Shown here: piece by piece, positions 7,435 to 14,153 of the stretch | How the letters are laid out: the number at the start of each line of letters is the position of its first letter | Position numbering within the stretch: the first letter of the stretch is position 1 | From: Asterionellopsis glacialis | Lineage: Eukaryota > Bacillariophyta > Plagiogrammaphyceae > Rhaphoneidales > Asterionellopsidaceae | Direction of reading: 5' to 3' | Assembly (NCBI GenBank): GCA_014885115.2 | Contig: WKLE02002819.1 | Location: 6,296 to 20,448 of the forward strand | DNA length: 14,153 nt | Notes under the pieces: model-generated | What the model was told of the DNA's origin: nothing | The model's database searches: none | The model's input: the letters and a program-made list of their open reading frames with translations, nothing else | Made by a program: the position numbers and the translations under genes

Positions 7435-8772
7435 ATGAATCGAAGCTTGGTTTTCCTTTTTATCTTTTTAATTGTGATCTCCGTGCTTAGAGTCCAGCTA
7501 CAAGAACTGAGGATATTCTCCTTTACAACAAACAGTTTTAATAACATCAATACGTCAGTAAAAGACAACAACAGTGCAAAGGATGGTCAATTTTCGAACC
7601 GTACGAGTGCCAGTCGCTCCGTCGCAAAAAGAAAACATCTCAATCAGTGGAGCACTTATCGCCAAAGTCGAACGCAATATTTTCTGTCGTGGTATGAGAA
7701 CAATGGTACAGATGTATTGAAACCCAATGCAGATGCTCAAGGTCCTATATTGGATTTTATCATTGCGGGGTTTCCAAAATGTGGAACTACCACCATGGAA
7801 GCCAATCTTGGTCGAATTGCGCCTATGCCTGTCAGTGATGTTTGTACTCCAGTACCACAGACGGTGTATTATGCCTATAAGAACTGGCCAATAAAATACC
7901 ATGTTTCCAATCAAACAACACAAGTACTTCGTGGTACGAAATGTCCGAGGTTTATTCAAGATATGAAACCGTGGTCTGACCACTTACCACGTGCAAAAGT
8001 TATTGTAGGAATACGACATCCCATTTTGTGGTTTCAATCATTTTGGAATATGCAAACAACGAATTTTCCTGCAGTTTTTAAAGACCCATATAAATATGTA
8101 CAGACAAAACCCTGTGGTTCTGAAAAAACTGGTGGTAATGAATGTCCACCCAAACAACTGTTTTGTCTATGTCGAGCAAGATTTCATATTTTTTTGGCTA
8201 GATTGGGCAAAACAAACTTGACAGCGGAGGAACGATCCTTACTTGCCCCAAAAGACAACGATGGTGGTTCAAAACTGATATCACAAAATATTCGAAATCA
8301 AATATACCTGTATGAACAAACAACACTAAAGGAAGATGATGTTTGGGAAACCTTGGCCGATTTTATACAATATGATGGTCCTATTGCACATGATATCTTT
8401 GTGACATCGCATGGCAAAGAATGGAAAAAGAAACGATTTGGATCTCATGCACATAAAATCGATATTTGCGAAGGCCAATATGATGATTTGCGAAAATTAT
8501 TCATGCCATATGCATATGAAATGTCAGAATGGTTTTGTAACTATTTGATTCCTCCATCATCTGAAATAGATGTTGAACATGGACACGTAGTTGTTGCCAA
8601 CCGTGAACGATTTTGTTCCATTGTAGAAAACTACAAGTACGATCCATGCAATAGATTGATACGCTTAGAAAATGGTACATATATACTCAACATAAGTATG
8701 ACATCCATAAAGCTTTCCCACAACTCAACAGCAGACAGGGAACAAAAATTAAAGCATAAACGAACCTTTTGA
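7435..8772 (+). CDS. Type II membrane sulfotransferase (PAPS-dependent, probably Golgi)
   Basis: The predicted protein has 445 residues and the ATG is the first after an in-frame TGA at 7417-7419. It should transfer sulfate from PAPS to a hydroxyl, probably on a glycan or glycoprotein. Evidence: an N-terminal signal anchor (about 5-20, LVFLFIFLIVISVLRV) with little before it; a stem (about 21-104); the 5'-phosphosulfate loop DFIIAGFPKCGTTTM (107-121, Lys115 the expected sulfate-contacting residue); and the 3'-phosphate motif KVIVGIRHPILWFQSFWNM (188-206, Arg194 and Ser202). The later ICEGQYDDLRKLF...MSEWFCNYL segment (344-371) resembles the C-terminal part of algal sulfotransferase domains. 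Several N-glycosylation sequons (NTS, NRT, NGT, NQT, NLT, NIS, NST) and a Cys cluster at 227-246 fit a lumenal catalytic domain with disulfides. A tail of about 65 residues follows the domain. The acceptor substrate cannot be deduced. The family call is firm; Golgi location is inferred. Confidence 0.93.
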   Translation: MNRSLVFLFIFLIVISVLRVQLQELRIFSFTTNSFNNINTSVKDNNSAKDGQFSNRTSASRSVAKRKHLNQWSTYRQSRTQYFLSWYENNGTDVLKPNADAQGPILDFIIAGFPKCGTTTMEANLGRIAPMPVSDVCTPVPQTVYYAYKNWPIKYHVSNQTTQVLRGTKCPRFIQDMKPWSDHLPRAKVIVGIRHPILWFQSFWNMQTTNFPAVFKDPYKYVQTKPCGSEKTGGNECPPKQLFCLCRARFHIFLARLGKTNLTAEERSLLAPKDNDGGSKLISQNIRNQIYLYEQTTLKEDDVWETLADFIQYDGPIAHDIFVTSHGKEWKKKRFGSHAHKIDICEGQYDDLRKLFMPYAYEMSEWFCNYLIPPSSEIDVEHGHVVVANRERFCSIVENYKYDPCNRLIRLENGTYILNISMTSIKLSHNSTADREQKLKHKRTF

Positions 8773-9944
8773 AGGCAACATTGAAAATCGACGTTCACTC
8801 CTCCTCTAGTAGTAGAGTCCATCCTCGTTCAATCTCTCCTTCAAAGAGAAGTCGTAACTACTTCTACTTTACCAAGAGATGTGAAGAAACATTGAGCATG
8901 TGCGAACATTAGCCTAGATTATGAAGTGTTTTTCGAAACATGAGAAAACAGCATTACTCATTGATCTGCTCTCTCGTGTAGAGCATCTAAATATAGAGCC
9001 ATCTATCGGAACCTTTATGTGTAAAAGTGTTGAGAACAAAGGATAGTAGGTATCAAAATAGATTACGATAGAGCTCCCACTTTCCTTGCTCTCTCAAGTA
9101 CGAATAGGTACCTGTTTTTCTATTTGTGGGTTACTCACCACCTTGAGAATAGCTGAATGTTCATGTTATTATAAATTATAACCAATTCTACAATTATTGT
9201 TAGGATGACACATAGTTTCTTAGAGGGTATATATGGGAGACTAGAGAGAAAGGTTTCCAACTCCTATTATAGTTCTTCCAGAGACACTCTCTAGACTCAA
9301 TAGAATATATGTTGCGTCCTTCTACCAGCATATTAGTTTATTAGGGTTCAGGCTCTGGAGTTTCAAGACTTGTCTCAATGTTTAGGGTTGAGAATATGTT
9401 CCTAGAAATAATCTTCGTCTGTCGGCGGACCGAAAAAAACATATATTATTGTAACACATGGTTTCGGTGACCATGCCTTCTCTATAAACTAGTCATTTGT
9501 TAATTCTTTTTTGTAACAAAGTAGGAATTATCAATACCTGATTAGCATTTTGGAGGCGTAATGAGGTGAATTAATACGAAATTATGAATATAAGGTTTTA
9601 TAGAGAAGTCCTTTATTTACCAGACACCTGGATCCTATCGGCTCATTATCCCGCCCCCTCTCAAAACACTTTTACACTCTCTGTCCCTGCCTACACCTGC
9701 TGTGCATCAATTGCATTGATACCATAGGATCTACCGTAACACATTGTTCACCAAGTCGTCCCAAGGAGACTTCATTTCTTGATTCATCTCAGGAGGTATA
9801 TTACAAAGTCTTTTTTTCTTTTCAAAAGAGCACTCGCAGGTATTGCTCTCTCACACACACTGCTAGAGACGACAACTCTACTCCTAACTATACACCGCAT
9901 ACAGACACAGACAGTACAGTACCACCTACCGATAAAAACATACA
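8773..9944. other. Intergenic region between sulfotransferase and EMC5 genes
   Basis: About 1.17 kb has no credible gene. It is AT-rich until about 9640. From 9645 to 9710 it becomes pyrimidine-rich with a CCGCCCCCT element, followed by CT/CA-rich sequence near 9845-9865, which may mark the EMC5 promoter or leader. A small hairpin, CATGGT/ACCATG with a 7-base loop, lies near 9459-9477. The frame beginning at 9779 overlaps the EMC5 start in another frame and shows no family resemblance. I saw no tRNA or snRNA signature. Confidence 0.5.
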
Positions 9945-10280
9945 ATGCCATCCTCATCGACTATCTTGACAATCTTGGGTGGATGTTTCATTTTACATTC
10001 CGCATATTCATGTTTGCAATATCGTTCACTCATTGCAGAACTTGATTTAATGACGACAACAACAATGGGGACAACAGGAACATCATTGCCATTCGATGTC
10101 ATTGCAGAAATTGGATTAGGTTTTTTCTTCAGTTTAGTAGGACAACTCAGTGGAAGTGGAAAGCTTCAAGATATTTCAGGGTTTAAATCAAGTCAAAGTT
10201 TAGTTGCTCCGGCGTATCAAACACGTGATTTTGATATTTATTCCAATCGTGCAAATGCGTTAGCATTGAAAATGAAATGA
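9945..10280 (+). CDS. EMC5: ER membrane protein complex subunit 5 (EMC5/MMGT family)
   Basis: The protein has 111 residues. The ATG is the first after an in-frame TAA at 9933-9935. EMC5 is a small two-helix core subunit of the ER membrane protein complex, which inserts tail-anchored and some multipass proteins into the ER; animal members have also been called membrane magnesium transporters. Seen here: a first membrane helix (about 5-25) running into AYSCLQYRSL, matching the family's A-x-S-x-x-Q-x-R-S after helix 1; a Thr/Gly-rich lumenal loop; LPFDVIAEIGLGFFFSLVGQL (about 48-68), equivalent to the family's LP-[IF]-D-[IV] second helix; then SGSGKLQDI and a cytosolic tail with DFDIYSNRANAL, where other members have F-x-[VI]-[FY]-x-x-R. 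Length is slightly short for the family (the human protein is 131 residues), mainly at the C-terminus. No intron is needed. It faces RTCB tail to tail, 1.4 kb away. Confidence 0.88.
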   Translation: MPSSSTILTILGGCFILHSAYSCLQYRSLIAELDLMTTTTMGTTGTSLPFDVIAEIGLGFFFSLVGQLSGSGKLQDISGFKSSQSLVAPAYQTRDFDIYSNRANALALKMK

Positions 10281-10579
10281 AAAAAAAACACCAAAGAAAC
10301 TATAAAAAATGACCATACGTACGTTATCGATAGTATCATAGACTAGTACGACAGTATAAAGTAAACTATATTCATCAGTTTTACTAAAGAGATCGACATG
10401 TTTTAGAGTATCGCAGTGCTCTGTGGATGTGCAGTGTGAACACTCTCGGAAAAACATTCTTTTTGTTTTTGTTTTTTCCTCCTTGAACCATTTTTGCTAA
10501 TTTCATCTTTCTTTCATTTCTCCAAATACGAGCAATAATTCTGTTTTATTGCAACAAATATAATACCCACAACACATAT

Positions 10580-10632
10580 AAATGATATCACCAAAGCAAT
10601 CAGCACTCCACAATGGATTAGGGATATCATTT
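10580..10632. repeat. 10-bp inverted repeat with 33-nt spacer
   Basis: AAATGATATC at 10580-10589 is the exact reverse complement of GATATCATTT at 10623-10632, and copies of ACACATATA flank the structure on both sides. It could fold as a hairpin in an EMC5 3' UTR. Each arm contains the self-complementary GATATC, so some chance contribution is likely. Confidence 0.4.
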
Positions 10633-10692
10633 GTACACATATAAGTTTAACATTCTACTCATGATAGAGTTCTCCAAGTTTCTTTGTAGTAC

Positions 10693-10716
10693 ATGTATAT
10701 ATATATATATATACAT
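10693..10716. repeat. TA microsatellite forming a 24-bp perfect palindrome
   Basis: A run of alternating T and A is bounded by ATG on the left and CAT on the right, so the whole 24 bases are self-complementary. The sequence is likely to be length-variable and can extrude as a cruciform. It lies between two convergent genes, where torsional stress is expected. No role is claimed. Confidence 0.8.
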
Positions 10717-11680
10717 ATTGAAAAAACACAAAGTTACAGGACTACTTCAAAATCAGATTTCCTGAAACACAGAGGAACTACTAAAATGCTTCGAAACAAT
10801 ATGTTGTGTTGTTGCTTGTTCCTTTACAAACGTACCCAAGAAAGTCCAAGCACTCAAGGGTGTAGGAATGTGTATCCATTCAAATTGTTAGTGGACAATT
10901 GAAGGTCAATAAGATTTGTCGTTTCAATTTGCCAAACCATGCTCTTACAATTGTGTTTCTACTAAATTATAATAAATATATCTACTAAATAACAACAACC
11001 TTAGAATTACGTCTTTAATTTTGTACATACCAACATGTTGTAATATCTTTCGCTTGTTGATTGTTGTTTTCTTGTGGTTCGTGTCGTGATACAAAAGAAG
11101 TGGTTCATATGTTAATCGACAATACCTCTCCTCTTTCATGTGTTAAAGCAACAAACAGCAACCGCAAGAAGACCAAGTTGTAGTAGTAAAGTTTAATATT
11201 CTAAAGTACACCGCTGAGAAGATCAAAAGCCAGAAAACAACCTTCTGTGAATGTCCATGATAATCCTTGTCTAATAGCTCTAGTTAATCCTTTATAATAC
11301 AGATGCATGCCTGCGTAGCTGACGCAGAACTGGTATCACTTGTTCTGTGAATATGTTTGTTGGTGTCCGATGTGATTGCACCATCGTTCTTTGCGTCCAT
11401 GTACCCTTTGGCCGTTGTAGACATTTACATCTGTTGCATTGAATGTACAGGAACAAAGACATGCTGGAGTACAGCAATCATTTTAAATGATGTTTCCCTT
11501 TATTAATTTTGTTTCATCTTCTATTGGAATACTATTGTTTTATTTTATTTTAAGGATTACTGTAATTTCTCCATTCTGTTATTTGAATGTCTTCTGGAGT
11601 CGAACATTGTGGCTCGTACGCTTCTGCGTATGTAATACGAAGTTGCTATATTATATTAAACTTATTTTTAGTAACATATT

Positions 11681-13962
11681 TCATCCCTTAACTACAGCAA
11701 TCGGGCGCAGTTTGGCAATTTTTCGACTTATACCAGCTCTTTCACACGTATCAACAACGTTGATTACATTCTTATAGCTTTGGGGAGCTTCTTCTGTCAC
11801 AAGCTTCGGACTTGCCACTCTAATTGAGATTCCCTTGTCCTTCAGATTTTGTAGCACTTCTTCGTAATTCAATTTCCGACGACTAGCGTTTCGACTCAAG
11901 GCTCTACCTGCTCCATGACAGGTACTTCCAAATGTGTCAGACATACCTGAATCTGTCCCTGCCAACACATATGAACAAGTTCCCATTGTTCCACCAATTA
12001 ACTGTGAATGTTGAAAGAAAAAGGGTACAGCAAAAGTGAGCTACTATACAGTGAGTGAGGTATATAGTATCATATTTACAAAGAAAGAAGTCAAACAAGC
12101 CACACGCTCGACCCAAACTTCAACTTACGACCGGTTGCCCTGTTTCCTTGTAGCCATCGGGGATTAAAGGATGGTAAGGTGGAAATGCTCGGGTGCTTCC
12201 CTTACGATGGACCAACAATGTTTTCTCTTTTCCGTCAACCATATGCTTTTCGACCTTTGCAATATTATGACAGACATCGTATACAAGATGCATGTCCATA
12301 TCCTCTGCTGTGCGGTCAAATATCGCCGCAAAGGCCCTCCTTGCCAAGTATGTAACACAGGATCGATTAGCCCAAGCGTAATTGGCCGCGGCAGACATGG
12401 CCGATAAGTATTCCTTGCCCTCCTTACTCTGAATGCGAGCACAAGAAAGTTGTCTGTCATTCAATTGGATTTTGTCTCGAGCCATGGCAGTTTCCATTGT
12501 AATTAGAGCGTCTGTTGCAACCTGGTGACCTAAACCACGTGAACCCGTATGAATCATTACACAGACCTGACCCTTTCGATGAAGACCCATGCTAGCTGCT
12601 GACGAGGCATCATATATTTCTTCAATAACTTGAACCTCAATGTAATGATTCCCTGCACCAAGAGTTCCCAGTTGTGACGCCCCACGCTTTTTTGCTCTAC
12701 TGGACACATATTTTGGATCCGCCATCACCATGCGCCCATTCTCTTCGCAGTGTTCCCGATCTTCCGCCCAGGCGTACCCTTCACGAATCGCCCAGTCTAT
12801 TCCCAGTCGCAAGACATCATCTAGGGCCTTACCCTTATCCATCGGAATAACTCCCGATTGACCCACACCAACAGGTATATAATCAAACAAAGCTTGGCAC
12901 AAATCTTCGCGAATCTGACCAGATACGTCACTCTCCATCAGATTAGTACGGATAAGTCGAACTCCACAATTGATATCAAAACCTACACCTCCTGGGCTAA
13001 CCTACACTTCAGAGAGCAATAAGGGACGCAATAGTAAGGAAAGTTTTAATGCGAAAGTATACCACCAATATGGGAGAGCGATAAAAGCATACACATGGCA
13101 GAACCGGGCAAGGAGTACGTACTACTGCATCAGGCTCGTCCATATCAAAAGCTGCAACATTCCCAATACAAAATCCATACCCACTATGAATATCTGGCAT
13201 TGCCAAACTAGCCTTAACAATTCCAGGTAGAGCGGCAACGTTGGATACTTGTTTCAATGCAGGCAGAAACCCTACTCCAGATTTTTTGTTGCCATCACAA
13301 CTTGCTTGAAGCTCTTCAAGTAATAGCTTCTCCAGATCGTCATTTACTACGACAAATGCTGGTACCTGCATATTTGGAACGAATCCCACATCAACTTTGT
13401 AAAGAGTGGAGCTGACTTTTGTTAAAAACTTCAGTTCATCGTTGTACGATCTTTTTAGAGAATCCAAGGAGGGACATGGCAGCGCTTTTTTCATGAAGGA
13501 AGAATGTTGTTCTGCTCCAAGTATTGAATCACAGGTGCTCGAAGTACATTTCCCACTGGCCTGTTCATTCTTATTTTGCTTCTCCGTCACCTTTTGGAGG
13601 GAGGCATTTTCTTTTTCAGCTTGAGTTTCTGAATCATTTTCCTTTTTTAACGCAGTTGCGGTTGAGGCATTATTTCCTGTTATCTTCTGGAATTTCTTCT
13701 TTATGCTAGGGGAGGTGAGAGCTTTCTGTTCTTTCGAATTTGTCGAAGCATCATTTTCAGAGTTTCCTTCTTTTTTCTTTTGAGGGGTAACGATGTTCTT
13801 TTTTTCAGTGTCTTTGTCCTTTCTCTGCTTTTCTTTCACATTCATCTCAGTTTCATCTGCTTCATCAGTAAATGCAGTTTTAGTCAAAGCATCGCAATCC
13901 TCAGTCGTTGACGCTCTTGACTGTGAAGAATTCTGATTCTTTTTTCCTTTTCTTCTTGTCAT
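11681..13962 (-). CDS. RTCB: RNA-splicing ligase RTCB, three exons, with charged N-terminal extension
   Basis: RTCB joins 2',3'-cyclic-phosphate (3'-phosphate) RNA ends to 5'-OH ends using GTP and Mn2+; in animals it ligates tRNA exons and unfolded-protein-response mRNA. Exons on the minus strand: 13962-13123 (280 codons), 13001-12129 (291 codons), 12001-11681 (106 codons plus TGA), giving 677 residues. The splice joins restore [18 protein letters not shown] and [13 protein letters not shown], matching the human protein at both junctions. Active-site residues are present: Asp289 and Cys292 (FDINCG), His399 (GAGNH), His431 ([10 protein letters not shown]), His525 ([11 protein letters not shown]) and His600 ([10 protein letters not shown], the guanylylated histidine, human His428). 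The protein ends in the family's [10 protein letters not shown]. The core starts at RSYNDELKF (about 171). The preceding 170 residues are Lys/Glu/Ser/Thr-rich, lack obvious domains, and begin with a basic [10 protein letters not shown] that might aid nuclear import. The start ATG is the first after an in-frame TAA three codons upstream. An internal Met157 start, just before the core, is possible. Confidence 0.96.
12002..12128 (-). other. RTCB: RTCB intron 2 (127 nt, GT-AG, phase 0)
   Basis: The donor is GTAAGT and the acceptor is a pyrimidine-rich run ending CATTCACAG. The join GQPV|LIGGTMG matches the conserved family sequence. Reading through meets a stop two codons into the intron (GTA AGT TGA), so retention would remove the C-terminal domain that holds the guanylylated histidine. 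Confidence 0.94.
13002..13122 (-). other. RTCB: RTCB intron 1 (121 nt, GT-AG, phase 0)
   Basis: Donor GTACGT follows the codon for Val280 and acceptor GTGTAG precedes GTTAGCCCAGG. Splicing gives AV|VSPGGVG, exactly the conserved RTCB sequence. Unspliced, the frame continues for 37 non-conserved codons and stops. Two more AGs lie 5 and 10 bases past the chosen acceptor; using either would shift the frame. Confidence 0.93.
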
Positions 13963-13976
13963 AGCGCTTTATTCAT
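13959..13976 (-). promoter_or_regulatory. Short upstream frame ending in an ATGA overlap with the RTCB start
   Basis: An ATG at 13976-13974 opens a five-codon frame (MNKAL) whose TGA at 13961-13959 overlaps the RTCB ATG (13962-13960) as ATGA. The same frame extends back to an ATG at 14141, giving 60 codons if the leader is long enough. If the transcript includes either ATG, RTCB would be reached by leaky scanning or by reinitiation at the overlapping start. The overlap is directly visible; translation is unproven. Confidence 0.4.
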
Positions 13977-14153
13977 ACGAGTAAAGTAGCAACAATATGA
14001 ACTGTCGCTGAGTGGTCCCACGAAGAAACCTATCGCTGGAGATCTAGAGGTGCACGCCCTATTGTCTGGCTGTGTAGGATTTTTCAAGGAGACATCATAT
14101 TCAAATCTCAAATCTCCTTTCTTATCGTTGATAGTTAGCAACGCCTCTCTTAC
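13977..14153. other. RTCB upstream region / possible 5' leader
   Basis: This 177-base stretch has no recognised gene. A minus-strand 60-codon frame crosses it, with a composition (many charged and small residues) that suggests nothing specific, and no core promoter element stands out. The next gene upstream of RTCB lies beyond the window. Confidence 0.4.

Larger units (their letters stand above)
10281..11680. other. Intergenic region between the convergent EMC5 and RTCB genes
   Basis: This 1.4-kb stretch should hold two 3' UTRs and I see no convincing gene in it. It contains a 10-bp inverted repeat (AAATGATATC at 10580-10589, GATATCATTT at 10623-10632), a TA microsatellite inside a 24-bp perfect palindrome (10693-10716), and AATAAA-type hexamers on the minus strand, for example at 11544-11539, about 140 bases past the RTCB stop. 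Short frames at 10693-10902 (+), 10945-11139 (-), 11292-11477 (-) and 11487-11777 (+) lack family features. The last runs antisense into RTCB coding sequence. Confidence 0.5.

Noticed and set aside
7555..7983. 142-codon minus-strand frame antisense to the sulfotransferase
   Set aside because: It overlaps the conserved PAPS-binding region on the other strand and has no recognisable domain.
9341..9390. Two TTAGGGTT octamers resembling interstitial telomere repeat
   Set aside because: There are only two copies, about 40 bases apart with unrelated flanks, which is compatible with chance in AT-rich DNA.
9779..10045. 88-codon plus-strand frame overlapping the EMC5 start
   Set aside because: The EMC5 frame explains the overlap with clear family similarity. 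This frame has no homology features and depends on pyrimidine-rich promoter-like sequence. It could still be a uORF if transcription starts before 9779.
11487..11777. 96-codon hydrophobic plus-strand frame that looks like a small membrane protein
   Set aside because: Its last third is antisense to the conserved RTCB C-terminus, and the hydrophobicity comes from T-rich 3' UTR sequence.
13009..13122. Continuation of RTCB exon 1 past residue 280 as coding sequence
   Set aside because: The 37 residues after AVV do not match the family. A GTACGT donor and a downstream AG restore the conserved [12 protein letters not shown] block, so this is intron.
1..14153. tRNA, rRNA, snRNA genes, transposases, integrases or reverse transcriptase
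   Set aside because: I looked for T-loop and snRNA-like signatures and for DDE or RT motifs in the frames on both strands and found none that hold up.

Overview
The window looks like nuclear DNA from a eukaryotic alga, most likely a diatom or another stramenopile. It is AT-rich, with long open frames, sparse short GT-AG introns (121 and 127 nt in the one clearly split gene) and intergenic gaps of roughly 0.9-1.4 kb. It carries eukaryotic genes for an EMC subunit, an RTCB-type RNA ligase and a lumenal-type sulfotransferase. Nothing points to bacteria, phage or organelle: there are no operons, Shine-Dalgarno sites or tRNA/rRNA genes. The diatom assignment is an inference from gene content and style, not from a marker sequence.

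Layout: (1) 1-138, possibly the 3' tail of an upstream plus-strand gene. (2) 407-6553 (+), one uninterrupted 2048-residue frame for a large, mostly disordered protein that I do not recognise. It has an N/S-rich tract, one or two compact helical or aromatic segments, an acidic stretch, a basic stretch, and an array of 42-residue repeats built around a Ser-Leu-Pro-His motif. (3) 7435-8772 (+), a 445-residue type II membrane sulfotransferase with both PAPS-binding motifs. (4) 9945-10280 (+), a 111-residue EMC5/MMGT-family subunit of the ER membrane protein complex. (5) 11681-13962 (-), the RNA ligase RTCB in three exons, giving 677 residues with all metal-binding and guanylylation residues present plus a charged N-terminal extension of about 170 residues.

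The genes do not form an obvious pathway. EMC5 and RTCB converge tail to tail. Both are linked in other eukaryotes to ER protein quality (membrane insertion; tRNA ligation and, in animals, unfolded-protein-response mRNA splicing), but adjacency alone is weak evidence. The sulfotransferase probably acts on secreted or cell-surface glycans in the Golgi. The least explained object is the 2048-residue repeat protein. The most interesting regulatory features are a short upstream frame whose stop overlaps the RTCB start as ATGA, and a possible 5'-leader intron in the sulfotransferase gene.
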